Notes under the pieces: model-generated | Databases searched by the model: none | Told to the model about the DNA's origin: nothing | Seen by the model: the letters and a program-made list of their open reading frames with translations, nothing else | From: Nocardioides sp. TRM66260-LWL | Lineage (GTDB): Bacteria > Actinomycetota > Actinomycetes > Propionibacteriales > Nocardioidaceae | Reading direction: 5' to 3' | NCBI RefSeq assembly: GCF_020075545.1 | Contig: NZ_JAIQZK010000001.1 | Coordinates: forward strand, 434,001-498,000 | DNA length: 64,000 nucleotides | Made by a program: the position numbers and the translations under genes | In this document: positions 8,990-17,591 of the stretch, in pieces | How the letters are laid out: each line of letters starts with the position of its first letter | Numbering within the stretch: position 1 is the first letter of the stretch

Positions 8990-10624
8990 GTGACACTCTT
9001 CGACTCGCGCCACACCGACCTGCTCGACGAGGGCTGGGAGCACGCCAGCGACGCGGCGCTGCTCGCGGCCGCCCGCGGCGGCGACGCCGAGGCCGAGGTC
9101 GTCCTGCTCGGCCGGCACGCCCCCGCGGTGCAGCAGATCGCCGACTCCGTCGACGCCGCCGCCTACGACGAGTCGTGGAACGCGATGTCGGCCTTCATCG
9201 CCGGCCACCGTCCGCTCGACGCGCCGTTCCGTGTGCTCTGGCTCGCCGCGATCTCCGGCGAGGACCTCTCCGCCGGCCGCCGCACCGGCGACGACGGCTG
9301 GGACGCCGTGTGGTCGTCCTACCGCTCGATGGCCGAGGCGTGGCAGACCGCCGTGTGGCACCAGGTCGTCGAGGGCGAGCAGTCCGCGCAGATCGCGCCG
9401 ATCCTCGGCATCGCCGAGTCCGACACCCGTCGCGCGCTGCACTCCGCCCGCGCCCTGCTCCGCCGGCTCACCGCCCGGGCGCTGCCCAGCGGCGAGCGTC
9501 CCGAGTGCCTGGAGCTGGCCGGCTTCCTGCGCATGGAGGCCCCCGGCACCCTCGGCCGCGACGTGGCCGGCGACCTCCGCGCCCACGGCCAGGAGTGCGA
9601 CGAGTGCCGCGGCCTCGTCCGGGCGATGTTCACCCTCGACCTCTCCCTGCGCGAGGTGCTGGCCACCCGCGTGCTCGGCGAGCTGGCCGACGACTACCTG
9701 CGCGAGCGCTCCGTCGCCCGCGCCGAGCGGCTCTCGCTGGCCCACCCGCTCGTCGGCTCCGCCGCGCGTCTGAGCCGGCCCACCGCCTTCGCGGGCATGA
9801 CCGTGCTCGCGGCCGGCGCCGTGGTCGGCGCGCTGACCATCCACGGCCCGACCTCCCCGCGCATCCCCGGCGTCGAGGCCAGCGGCCCGAAGGGCGTCCG
9901 CCCCGTGTCGGTGCCCGGGCGCCTGCTGACCCTGGCTCCCGCGGCCGCGGTCCCCGGGTCGTTCCCGCGGGTCGCGCTGCCGGGTGCGGCCAGCGCCCCG
10001 ACCCTCACCGGGGCTCCCAGCTTCGCGGGCGTCCCGTCCGCCGACCCGACGGCCACCGCCGACGGCCCGGTCCTCGTCAGCCCCTCCACCCCGGGCGCCC
10101 CGGCCACCGGCGGCGGTGACGGCACCGGCACCGGCGGCTCGGGCGGCGGCACCGGCGGTGGCGACACCGGCTCGGGTGGCGACACCGGCTCGGGCGGCGG
10201 CTCCGGCTCGGGCGGCGGCACCGGCGGTGGCGACACCGGCTCGGGCGGCGGCTCCGGCTCGGGCGGCGGCACGGGCGGTGGCGACACCGGCTCCGGCGGC
10301 GGCTCCGGCTCGGGCGGCGGCACGGGCTCCGGCGGTGGCTCCGGCGGCGGCACGGGCTCCGGCTCGGGCTCGGTGGACGTCGGTCCGATCAGCGTCGGCG
10401 GCTCCTCCGACGGCGGCGTCAAGGTCGACGTGAACGTCCCCGGCGCGCCCGTGGGCGTGCAGGTCGGCGGCTCCGGCGTGGGCGTCTCGGTCGGCGGCGT
10501 GGGCGTCCACCTCCCGCTGCCCACCGCTCCCTCGCCGAGCAGCAGCCCGTCGCGTCCGGCCACCGGCTCGACGGCGCCCGGCGGTCCGGTCTCGGGCCTC
10601 GTCGGCTCGCTGCTGGGCGGCTGA
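8990..10624 (+). CDS. Membrane-tethered ECF-sigma-like protein fused to a zinc-finger anti-sigma-like segment and Gly-rich tail
   Basis: A 544-residue protein. Residues about 15-60 resemble ECF sigma region 2 (SDAALLAAARGGDAEAE). Residues about 115-160 resemble region 4 (AVWHQVVEGEQSAQIAPILG, then RRALHSARALLRR). Next comes a ZAS-like zinc motif: Cys173 with H199-x3-C203-x2-C206. One membrane span follows at about 265-286, then an extracytoplasmic part containing three perfect 51-bp units (GGDTGSGGGSGSGGGTG) and a Val/Pro tail. The GTG start has GCGGAGGGA about 8 nt upstream. The architecture suggests a transcription factor held at the membrane and gated by an external or envelope cue. It heads the polysaccharide genes and may regulate them; that is inference. 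Sigma activity itself is unproven. Confidence 0.7.
   Translation: MTLFDSRHTDLLDEGWEHASDAALLAAARGGDAEAEVVLLGRHAPAVQQIADSVDAAAYDESWNAMSAFIAGHRPLDAPFRVLWLAAISGEDLSAGRRTGDDGWDAVWSSYRSMAEAWQTAVWHQVVEGEQSAQIAPILGIAESDTRRALHSARALLRRLTARALPSGERPECLELAGFLRMEAPGTLGRDVAGDLRAHGQECDECRGLVRAMFTLDLSLREVLATRVLGELADDYLRERSVARAERLSLAHPLVGSAARLSRPTAFAGMTVLAAGAVVGALTIHGPTSPRIPGVEASGPKGVRPVSVPGRLLTLAPAAAVPGSFPRVALPGAASAPTLTGAPSFAGVPSADPTATADGPVLVSPSTPGAPATGGGDGTGTGGSGGGTGGGDTGSGGDTGSGGGSGSGGGTGGGDTGSGGGSGSGGGTGGGDTGSGGGSGSGGGTGSGGGSGGGTGSGSGSVDVGPISVGGSSDGGVKVDVNVPGAPVGVQVGGSGVGVSVGGVGVHLPLPTAPSPSSSPSRPATGSTAPGGPVSGLVGSLLGG
10175..10327 (+). repeat. Three in-frame 51-bp tandem repeats
   Basis: Three consecutive units, each beginning GGT/GGC/GAC and encoding GGDTGSGGGSGSGGGTG, lie in the extracytoplasmic tail of the sigma-like protein. 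A shorter related GGDTGS unit precedes them. The codon pattern is almost identical between units, so copy number may vary by slippage between strains. Confidence 0.9.
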
Positions 10625-10674
10625 CGAGCACCTCTCGTCACGCCCGCCATGCGCTCCAGCCACCCTCGTCCCTC

Positions 10675-11928
10675 GTGAGCGACGACCTCGTCGCCTCCGG
10701 GCCCGCCGCGGCGGGCACGGAGGCGACCGCTCCGCCTGCCCGCGGCATCGTCCGCCTCCTCACCGGCGCCACCGCCCTGCAGGCCTTCACCGCCATCGTC
10801 TCGCTGCTCCAGATCGTCGTGATGGCGCGTCTGATGCGGCCCGACGACTTCGACCCCTTCTCGGTGTGGGTCACCGCCAACGGCGTCGTGCTCGGCATGG
10901 TGCAGGCGGTCGGCGCCGAGCGCGTGCTGGTCGGACGCCGCGACCCGGCCGCGGGCCTGGCCTCCGCCGGCGTCCTGGCCGTCGTGGCCGGCACGGTGCT
11001 GGGGGTGCTCTCGATCGCCCTCGGACAGCCCGCCTTGGTGCTCGCGTCGCTGGCGATCGTGCCGGTCGCGGTGTGGGACTACCTGCGCATCGTCGAGGGG
11101 CTGCCGCAGCCGCTGCCGTTCCTGAAGCGGGACGTGTGCGTGGCCGCGTCGCAGTTCCTCCTGGTCACCGTGGCCGCCCTCGCCGGCGTGCCCGGCGTGC
11201 TGCTGCCGCTGGTGTTCTGGGGGGTCGCCGCGGTGCTCGTCACCGGACTGCTGCTGCGCCGGCTGGCCGGCGTGCTCCGTCCGCGTCTGGGCCTGCGCAC
11301 GCTGCTCGCCGACCGCACGCAGGCCGCGCCGCTCCTGCTCGACGGGCTGCTCTCCGGCTTCCCGCTCGTCGCGGGCCTGGCGGTCGTGCAGGCGCGCGGC
11401 GTCGTCGGCGAGGCCACCGACGCCCGGCTGGCGCTCACGATCCTCGGCCCCGTCACCGTGCTCGGCCTGGCCGGTCGACGCGTGATCTTCTCCGCACGGC
11501 GCGACGGCCCGTTCACCGGGCAGATGCGGCTGGTCATCCTGGTCAGCACCCTGGCGGTGCTGGTCGGCTGCGCCGGGCTGCTCGCCCTGACCCACACGCC
11601 GCTCTACGGCCTCGTCCTGCCGGGCCTGGGCGGTCTGGCGTGGGCGGCGATCGCGGCCTTCGCGCTCAACCACGCGCTGACCTGGTTCGCCTTCGCGCCG
11701 ACCGCGGTGGCCAGCGCGGAGGGTCGGGCGGGCCTGATGGGCTGGGCCCGCGGCCTGGGCACGATCGTGGCGGCCGCCTTCATGCTGCTGGCCCCCTTCG
11801 ACACCGCCGCCCAGGTGGCGCTGTGCATGGTCAGCGCGACCGTGGCCTACCTGCTCGTCCTGCTGCTCGCCGTCGGCGGACGCCGCGCCGACACGCCGGC
11901 CGCGGCTGTCGGCTTGAACACACCGTGA
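10675..11928 (+). CDS. Polysaccharide flippase-like (Wzx/MOP-type) membrane protein
   Basis: A 417-residue integral membrane protein with about twelve hydrophobic segments. It has an N-terminal layout typical of MOP-superfamily lipid-linked oligosaccharide flippases: GATALQAFTAIVSLLQIVVM followed by ARLMRPDDFDPFSVW, analogous to the LL-x4-ARLLGPEDFG start of Wzx proteins. It would move undecaprenyl-linked repeat units across the membrane. The GTG start lies 50 bp after the sigma-like gene, and the BY-kinase and polymerase genes follow on the same strand, supporting a shared polysaccharide-export role. Sequence conservation within this superfamily is low, so the exact substrate cannot be given. 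Confidence 0.7.
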   Translation: MSDDLVASGPAAAGTEATAPPARGIVRLLTGATALQAFTAIVSLLQIVVMARLMRPDDFDPFSVWVTANGVVLGMVQAVGAERVLVGRRDPAAGLASAGVLAVVAGTVLGVLSIALGQPALVLASLAIVPVAVWDYLRIVEGLPQPLPFLKRDVCVAASQFLLVTVAALAGVPGVLLPLVFWGVAAVLVTGLLLRRLAGVLRPRLGLRTLLADRTQAAPLLLDGLLSGFPLVAGLAVVQARGVVGEATDARLALTILGPVTVLGLAGRRVIFSARRDGPFTGQMRLVILVSTLAVLVGCAGLLALTHTPLYGLVLPGLGGLAWAAIAAFALNHALTWFAFAPTAVASAEGRAGLMGWARGLGTIVAAAFMLLAPFDTAAQVALCMVSATVAYLLVLLLAVGGRRADTPAAAVGLNTP

Positions 11929-11965
11929 CTGCGGGGGGACGCGCCTCGGCCGGCAGCGGTGCGGG

Positions 11966-11971
11966 TAGTTT
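11966..11971 (+). promoter_or_regulatory. Possible -10 element (TAGTTT) upstream of the Wzz/BY-kinase gene
   Basis: TAGTTT lies about 45 nt before the GTG at 12017, in the only AT-containing stretch of the 88-bp gap. A GAAAGG ribosome-binding site lies closer to the gene. No clear -35 was seen. Confidence 0.3.
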
Positions 11972-12016
11972 GCTCCCTGCGGCGCGCGCTGCAGCTCCTC
12001 GACGAAAGGCTCATCG

Positions 12017-13369
12017 GTGATCGAGTTCCTCCGCCTCCTGCGGGTCCGCTGGACCTGGCTGGTCGCCTCGGTGCTGCTGGGCGTGGGCGTCGCCGCGGGC
12101 GTCACCTACTTCATGACGCCGTCGTACCGCGCGAGCTCGCAGCTGTTCGTCGCGATCGGGAACTCGCAGAACAACAGCAGCCGCACCACCGCGCTCACGA
12201 TCTACCTCAACAGCCGGATCAAGTCGTACCCGGGCCTGATCTCCAGCCCGCTGGTCCTCGAGCCGGTGATCAAGAAGCTCGGCCTGCAGACCACGCCCGA
12301 GGCGCTCGCCGACAAGATCTCGGCCTCGGTCGGCGACGGCACCTACCTGATGGACGTCACGGTCGACGACGACTCGCCGACGCTGGCCGCCGAGATCGCC
12401 AACGAGGCCAGCAAGCAGCTGATCACGGTGATCGAGAACCTCGACGCCTCCGGCAGCTCCTCCGACGCGCCGGTCAAGCTCTCGATCGTCAAGCCCGCCG
12501 CAACCCCGACGTCCCCGCGCACCCCCGAGCCGTTCCTGAACATCGCGCTCGGCCTGGTCGGCGGGCTCGGCCTGGGCATCGCGGCCGCGGGGCTGCGCGA
12601 CGTCCTCGACACCTCGCTGAAGTCCGAGGCCGAGGTGGAGCAGTCCACCGGCCTGCCGACGATCGGCGTCGTGCCGGTCAGCAACGACGTCAGCGCCTCG
12701 ATGATCGGCCAGGGGCAGCGCTCCAAGAGCTTCGGCTGGGGCGAGGCCTACCGCAAGCTGCGCACGAACATCAGCTACCTCGACCCCGACAACCCGCCCC
12801 GGGCGCTGCTGGTCACCAGCTCGCAGCCCAAGGAGGGCAAGACGACGACGGCCGCCAACCTGGCCGCCACCCTGGCCCAGAGCGGTCGGCGCGTGATCCT
12901 GCTCGACGCCGACCTGCGGCGTCCGAGCATCGCCAAGCAGCTCGGCCTGGTGCCCGACGTCGGCCTCACCAACGTCATCGCCGGCCGGGCCACGATCTCC
13001 GAGGTCGTCCAGCAGGTCGACTCCTTCGACGTCGTCACCAGCGGCCCGATCCCGCCGAACCCGAGCGAGCTGCTCGGCTCCAACGCCTTCGCCCGCCTGG
13101 TCGAGACGCTCAAGGTCTCCTACGACGCGATCGTCATCGACTCCCCGCCGGTGCTCGCCGTCACCGACGCCGCGGTCATGTCCACCTGCGCCGACACGGT
13201 GCTGCTGGTCTGCAAGGCCAACAGCACGCGGCGGCAGGAGCTCATCCGCGCCCTCGACGGCCTGGCCGCCGTCGACGCGCGGGTGGCGGGCGTGGTGCTG
13301 AACCAGATGCCGGTCAACAGCGCCGTCTACTACAGCTACGAGTACCGCCCCGCCCGGCAGGAGGACTGA
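12017..13369 (+). CDS. Polysaccharide co-polymerase/bacterial tyrosine autokinase (Wzz-CpsD fusion)
   Basis: A 450-residue protein joining a Wzz chain-length domain to a BY-kinase. One membrane span lies near the N terminus (about 14-34) and a second at about 175-197, flanking the extracytoplasmic part that contains the family's PSYRASSQLFV. The cytoplasmic kinase has Walker A in SQPKEGKTTTAAN (about 265-278), Walker A' in VILLDADLRRP and Walker B in DAIVIDSPP. It ends in a Tyr cluster (YYSYEY, 438-443), the usual autophosphorylation site. It controls polymer length and export with the Wzy-like protein encoded next. The GTG start has GAAAGG upstream. Kinase and Wzz fused in one chain is the form usually seen in actinobacteria. 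Confidence 0.92.
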   Translation: MIEFLRLLRVRWTWLVASVLLGVGVAAGVTYFMTPSYRASSQLFVAIGNSQNNSSRTTALTIYLNSRIKSYPGLISSPLVLEPVIKKLGLQTTPEALADKISASVGDGTYLMDVTVDDDSPTLAAEIANEASKQLITVIENLDASGSSSDAPVKLSIVKPAATPTSPRTPEPFLNIALGLVGGLGLGIAAAGLRDVLDTSLKSEAEVEQSTGLPTIGVVPVSNDVSASMIGQGQRSKSFGWGEAYRKLRTNISYLDPDNPPRALLVTSSQPKEGKTTTAANLAATLAQSGRRVILLDADLRRPSIAKQLGLVPDVGLTNVIAGRATISEVVQQVDSFDVVTSGPIPPNPSELLGSNAFARLVETLKVSYDAIVIDSPPVLAVTDAAVMSTCADTVLLVCKANSTRRQELIRALDGLAAVDARVAGVVLNQMPVNSAVYYSYEYRPARQED

Positions 13370-13400
13370 CGCCGGTGGGCGCCGCGCGAGGGGGAGCGCC

Positions 13401-14774
13401 GTGCTGATCGCCGCGCCGATCGTCGTGTTCGGCCTGCTCTGGGCGCTGCCCCGTGACCACACGCGGCGGATCATCTGGGTGCTCGCGACCGCGGCGGCGC
13501 TGCCGACCACCGCCGCCCTGCCCTCGGTCGGGGGCCTGTCGGCCTACTTCGTGGTGGGCGTGGTGATGGTGGCCTTCACGATCCTGGCCTGGCTGCGCGG
13601 CCGGCTGTCGTTCCTCGGCTGGCCCGGCGCCCGCACGCTCGCGGTGTTCTTCGGCTACGGCCTGGTGATCACCGCCATCGGCCCGACGCTCTTCGACGGC
13701 ATGCGGGTGCTCAAGCCCGCAGGCGGCATCGACTACGAGGTGCTGAACCCCTCGCGGCTCACCTACTTCGCCTCGAACATCTCCCAGGTGCTGCTGCTGG
13801 TCATCGCGTTCGCGGTCATCTGCCTGGCGGCCCGTGCGCCGCTGCTCTCGGCGCACACGCTCTCGATCGGCCTGGCCATCGCCGCCTTCGCCAGCACCTG
13901 GCGCTGGACCTCCGACCAGTTCGGCGTGCCGTTCCCCGCCGCCCAGTTCGACAGCACCGAGACCGTCTACAACAACGGCAACGCCTCGGAGTACCGCCTG
14001 CGCGGCGTGTTCCCCGAGCCGTCGTTCCTGGGCATCTACAGCGTCGTGACGATGGCCTTCTGCGCCGTGATGATCGCCCAGACCCGTGGACGCACGCGGC
14101 TGGCCTACTGCGTCGTGTTCGCCTCGGCGTCGCTGAACTTCGCGCTCTCGCGCTCGGGCACCGGCCTGATCGGCGGCCTCGCCGTCGGCGCCCTGATGCT
14201 CGGCGTCCTCTACGTCCGCACCACGGTGCTGGGCCGCAGCCCGCTGCCGCTGGTGATCCTCGCGATCGTCGGCGTCATCGCGGTGCTCGCCAACTTCCAC
14301 GCCGTCTACGACTTCGTCGTCGAGGGCATCTCGAAGAAGACCGGCAGCGGCAGCTACCGCTCGCGCAGCAGCGCCGACCTGATCTCCTTCCGGATCTTCA
14401 GCGACTCCTACGGGCTCGGCGTCGGCCTGGGCAGCAGCAGGCCCTCGAGCATGTGGCCCGCGCTGCTCAGCTGCGTCGGGCTCGTCGGGACGATCGCGTA
14501 CGCGATCTTCTGCGGCCGGCTGGCCTCGCTCACCTGGCGGGCCACCGGTGCGCACCTCGCGGTGTTCTGGGCGCTCGTGGCGATCCTCGTCACCAAGAGC
14601 TTCAACGGCTCGGACCTCTTCGATCCGCTTACCGTGATGATCCTGGCCTGCAACGCCAACCTCGCCGCGCACCTGGTGCGCGAGGCCCGGGAGCGTCGTC
14701 GCGAGGAGGCCGCCGCGCGCGCCGCGGCGGCTCCGGGCGGACGCCGTCGGGCTCAGGTCGTCGCGCCGGCCTGA
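13401..14774 (+). CDS. O-antigen polymerase/ligase-like (Wzy-type) membrane protein
   Basis: A 457-residue protein with about eleven membrane segments and a large periplasmic loop carrying ASEYRLRGVFPEPSFLGIYS. The RG-x-F-x-EPSFLG pattern occurs in O-antigen ligase/polymerase family proteins. A second conserved-looking stretch is LSRSGTGLIGGLAVGAL. The basic, alanine-rich C terminus is cytoplasmic. It would join lipid-linked repeat units delivered by the flippase, with chain length set by the preceding Wzz/BY-kinase. The GTG has GGGGAG upstream. Its 3' end overlaps the convergent glycosyltransferase gene by 22 bp. Family confidence is good; ligase and polymerase cannot be told apart. Confidence 0.8.
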   Translation: MLIAAPIVVFGLLWALPRDHTRRIIWVLATAAALPTTAALPSVGGLSAYFVVGVVMVAFTILAWLRGRLSFLGWPGARTLAVFFGYGLVITAIGPTLFDGMRVLKPAGGIDYEVLNPSRLTYFASNISQVLLLVIAFAVICLAARAPLLSAHTLSIGLAIAAFASTWRWTSDQFGVPFPAAQFDSTETVYNNGNASEYRLRGVFPEPSFLGIYSVVTMAFCAVMIAQTRGRTRLAYCVVFASASLNFALSRSGTGLIGGLAVGALMLGVLYVRTTVLGRSPLPLVILAIVGVIAVLANFHAVYDFVVEGISKKTGSGSYRSRSSADLISFRIFSDSYGLGVGLGSSRPSSMWPALLSCVGLVGTIAYAIFCGRLASLTWRATGAHLAVFWALVAILVTKSFNGSDLFDPLTVMILACNANLAAHLVREARERRREEAAARAAAAPGGRRRAQVVAPA

Positions 14775-15850
14775 GCCAGCACCTGCGGGCTGTGCAGCAG
14801 CCCGCGCACGGCCTCGGCCGTGGCGTCCCACTCGTACGGGCGCGGCAGGGGCCGGACGGGGGCGTCGTCGCGCTCGACCTGCAGCAGCGCGTCCGCGACC
14901 GCCTCGAGGGAGGTGGGGTCGACGAACCGGGCCGCCTCGCCCATCACCCAGCGGTAGATCGGGATGTCGGAGGCGAGCACGCGGGTGCCGGCCCGGTGCG
15001 CCTCGATCAGCGGGATGCCGAAGCCCTCGGCCAGGCTGAGGCTGACGAAGCACACGGCGCGCCGGTACACCGCCGCGAGCGCGGCGTCCGGCACGTAGCC
15101 GAGCACGTGCACGCCCGGCACCTCCGGCAGGCTGGTGGCGCCGAAGAGGTCGGAGCCGCCGCCCACGATCACCAGGTCGGCGGCGTCGTCGCCCGCGAGC
15201 GTCCGGTAGCGCTCGTAGGCGCGCACCAGGGTTTCGAGGTTCTTGCGCGGGTCGATGCTGCCGACGGTGAGCAGGTAGCGCTCGGGCAGGCCGGCGGGCA
15301 GCGCCTCGGCCGCGGGGTCCTCGGCGACCAGCGCGGCGTCGACGGCGTTGGGCGCGACGACCAGCGGCGTGGCGTCCGGCAGCAGGCCCGAGGCGCGCAC
15401 CTCCTCGCCGACCGGCTCCGAGACCGCCACGACGCCGGCACAGGTGCGCAGCAGGTGGCGCAGCAGGGGCCGGTGCACCGCGAGGTAGCGACGCGAGTAC
15501 CACTCGGGGTGGGTGAGGACGAACAGGTCGTGCACGGTGATCACCTGGCCGCGGCCGCGCGCGGGCGCACGGGAGGTCAGGGAGAGCAGGACGTCGGCGT
15601 GCCGGGCCAGCAGCGGCAGGCGGGTCTGGGTCCACGCCCAGGCGCCGAGCCGTCCGCCGTCGCCCTGCGGCGCGAGCTCGACGACGCCCTCGTGCCGCAG
15701 CAGCCGGTCGGCCACCTCGGTGGCGTAGCGCTGCTGGCCGGTGACCCGCTGTCCGCGGAAGCCGCCGTTGATCGCGACCGCCGGGACGCGTCCGGAGCCG
15801 AGGACGTCGCCGGGGCCGGCGGGACGGGACGACGCGGGCGGGCGGGGCAT
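14753..15850 (-). CDS. GT4-family glycosyltransferase
   Basis: A 365-residue GT-B fold glycosyltransferase. The N-terminal domain includes INGGFRGQRVTGQQRYATE and VHDLFVLTHPEW. The C-terminal donor-binding domain has TVGSIDPRKNLETLVRAY and the E-x7-E pattern in EGFGIPLIEAHRAG. The RKN and FGIPLIEA motifs are characteristic of GT4 mannosyl- or rhamnosyltransferase-like enzymes. The ATG was chosen because it is preceded by a strong GAGGAGG site; an upstream in-frame extension would be Pro/Arg-rich without homology. It lies on the strand opposite the other polysaccharide genes but inside the locus, so it probably adds one sugar of the repeat unit. Donor and acceptor are unknown. Confidence 0.9.
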   Translation of the reverse strand: MPRPPASSRPAGPGDVLGSGRVPAVAINGGFRGQRVTGQQRYATEVADRLLRHEGVVELAPQGDGGRLGAWAWTQTRLPLLARHADVLLSLTSRAPARGRGQVITVHDLFVLTHPEWYSRRYLAVHRPLLRHLLRTCAGVVAVSEPVGEEVRASGLLPDATPLVVAPNAVDAALVAEDPAAEALPAGLPERYLLTVGSIDPRKNLETLVRAYERYRTLAGDDAADLVIVGGGSDLFGATSLPEVPGVHVLGYVPDAALAAVYRRAVCFVSLSLAEGFGIPLIEAHRAGTRVLASDIPIYRWVMGEAARFVDPTSLEAVADALLQVERDDAPVRPLPRPYEWDATAEAVRGLLHSPQVLAQAGATT

Positions 15851-15968
15851 GAGGCCTCCTCGGACGGGCAGCGCGGGGCGGTGCGGGCTCGGATGCGGAT
15901 GCGGGGAGGGAGAGGTGGGCCACGCCCCGGCCCGACGGGATCGGCGGATCGGCGCAGGCACCGGGGCC

Positions 15969-15974
15969 TAAGGT
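15969..15974 (+). promoter_or_regulatory. -10 element (TAAGGT), leaderless
   Basis: TAAGGT ends 7 nt before the ATG of the acyltransferase-3 gene at 15982. This fits transcription starting at the initiator codon. Confidence 0.5.
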
Positions 15975-15981
15975 ACGGGCT

Positions 15982-17010
15982 ATGGCACAGACCATGCGTC
16001 GCATCGCGTTCCTCGAGTGGATCCGGGGCGCGGCCGCCGTGCTCGTCGCGGTGCAGCACGTGCTGGAGAAGACCGCGCCGGGCGCGTTCGGCCACCTCGA
16101 CGGAGAGCTCAACCTCGGCCGCGTCGGCGTCGTCGCGTTCTTCCTGGTCAGCGGCTACGTCATCCCGCTCAGCTTCGAGCACCAGGACGTCCGCACGTTC
16201 CTCATCCGGCGCACCTTCCGGCTCTTCCCGACCTACTGGCTGTGCCTGGGCATCGCGATCGTCGTGCTGGCGGCCACCGGCGAGCTCGGCGACCACAGCC
16301 CGCTGCTCGTGGCGTTCGCCATCGTGGCCAACCTCACCATGCTCCAGGGGCTGGTGCTGCTGCCGAGCCTGCTCGAGCCGGCCTGGACGCTCACGATCGA
16401 GTGGGTCTTCTACTTCCAGCAGATCGGCTTCAAGATGCGCGGCGCGCTCGACCGCGCCTGGGTGCTCGGCTACCTGTGGATCCTCGGCTTCGTGGCGGCC
16501 TCCGCGGTGGAGCGGATCCTGGACGTCGACCTCCCGGCCACCTTCCCGCTGCTGCTCGGCGTCTCCTGCCTGGGCCACGCCTGGGCCCGCTACGACGCCG
16601 GACGCATGTCGGCCCGTGCGGTCTGGACGCTGGCCGCCGCGCTGATCGTCGCGGTGCCGGTCGGCTCGGTGATCGGCATCGACGCAGACTGGCCCGCCGA
16701 CCGCTACACGATCTCGACCTGGGCGGGTCTGGCCTTCTTCGCGGCCTTCTGGCTGGTGCGCGAGCGGTGGTCGTCGGCGACCCTCGAGTGGTTCGGCGGC
16801 ATCAGCTACGCCCTGTACCTCTCCCACGGGCTCGTGCTCTACCCGCTCACCCACACCAGTCTGCCGGCGCCGGTGGTCACCGTGGCGTGCTTCGCCCTGA
16901 TGCCGCTGGTGGCGCACCTGCTCCACCGTCACCTCGAGCAGCCGCTGATCGAGCGCGGCCGCGCGCTGAGCCGTCGGCCGCGCACGGCCGAGCCGGCCGC
17001 CACCGCGTGA
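15982..17010 (+). CDS. Acyltransferase 3 (OafA/YrhL-type) membrane protein
   Basis: A 342-residue membrane protein of the acyltransferase-3 family. It shows the opening FLEWIRGAAAVLVAVQHV (R-G-x-A-A-x-x-V-x-x-x-H, with the catalytic His) and a FFLVSGYVIPLSF second helix. About ten membrane spans follow, and there is a late GISYALYLSHGLVLY segment typical of the family. Such proteins O-acylate surface polysaccharides or other glycans using acyl groups delivered across the membrane. Its position beside the glycosyltransferase, polymerase and GtrA genes fits decoration of the same polymer. The ATG lies 7 nt after a TAAGGT -10 hexamer. The stop overlaps the GTG start of the gtrA gene. Confidence 0.88.
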   Translation: MAQTMRRIAFLEWIRGAAAVLVAVQHVLEKTAPGAFGHLDGELNLGRVGVVAFFLVSGYVIPLSFEHQDVRTFLIRRTFRLFPTYWLCLGIAIVVLAATGELGDHSPLLVAFAIVANLTMLQGLVLLPSLLEPAWTLTIEWVFYFQQIGFKMRGALDRAWVLGYLWILGFVAASAVERILDVDLPATFPLLLGVSCLGHAWARYDAGRMSARAVWTLAAALIVAVPVGSVIGIDADWPADRYTISTWAGLAFFAAFWLVRERWSSATLEWFGGISYALYLSHGLVLYPLTHTSLPAPVVTVACFALMPLVAHLLHRHLEQPLIERGRALSRRPRTAEPAATA

Positions 17011-17591
17011 ACGTCAGCGAGGCCACCCGGCGGGTCGTCCGCGAGGCGGGGCGGTTCCTGGCGGTCGGCGGCGTCGCCACGGCGGTCTCGTTCGTCCTGT
17101 TCAACCTCAGCGTGCACGGCCTCGGCGACGGCGGCCCGCTGCTGGAGCGGCCGGTGCTGGCCTTCATCGGCGCGAACACGATCGGCATGGTCGTCAGCTA
17201 CCACGGCGCCCGGTACTGGGCGTTCCGCGAGCGTCCGACCAGCCACCCCGACGGCGGACGCACCGCCTTCGTCGTGGTCAACGTCGTCACGATGACGCTG
17301 CCGATCGTCTGCCTGGTGATCAGCCGCGACGTGCTGGGCCTCGACGACCCGCTCTCCGACAACGTCGCGGCCAACGGCGTCGGTCTCGCGCTGGGCGTCA
17401 GCGCGCGGTTCTGGATCTTCCGGACGTTCGTCTTCCGCCGCCCGATCCACCTCGACGACCTCTACGCCGAGGAGCTCGTGGGGCTCTCCGACGAGCCCGA
17501 CGGCCCGGACGAGGAGCCGGTCAGCGGGCCCACAGGTCGGGCCACGAGCGGCCCAGGCGACGCACCAGGTCGCGCAGCACCGGGAGGCTGA
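17007..17591 (+). CDS. GtrA family membrane protein
   Basis: A 194-residue protein with four hydrophobic segments and the GtrA-like opening REAGRFLAVGGVATAVSFVLF. Helix 2 contains ANTIGMVVSYHGARYWAF and the last helix has LALGVSARFWIFRTFVF. GtrA proteins are thought to help flip or supply polyprenyl-phosphate-linked sugars for cell-surface glycans. The GTG start shares GTGA with the acyltransferase stop, implying translational coupling. The hydrophilic, acidic then Pro/Gly-rich C-terminal 40 residues extend beyond the core and are encoded opposite the end of maf (71-bp convergent overlap). As recalled, a GtrA-like gene (Rv3277) also sits near purK and birA in mycobacteria. Confidence 0.85.
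   Translation: MNVSEATRRVVREAGRFLAVGGVATAVSFVLFNLSVHGLGDGGPLLERPVLAFIGANTIGMVVSYHGARYWAFRERPTSHPDGGRTAFVVVNVVTMTLPIVCLVISRDVLGLDDPLSDNVAANGVGLALGVSARFWIFRTFVFRRPIHLDDLYAEELVGLSDEPDGPDEEPVSGPTGRATSGPGDAPGRAAPGG

Noticed and set aside
10111..10375. Regular repeats considered as a CRISPR array
   Set aside because: The units are directly adjacent without spacers and lie in frame within a coding region for a Gly/Ser/Thr tail.
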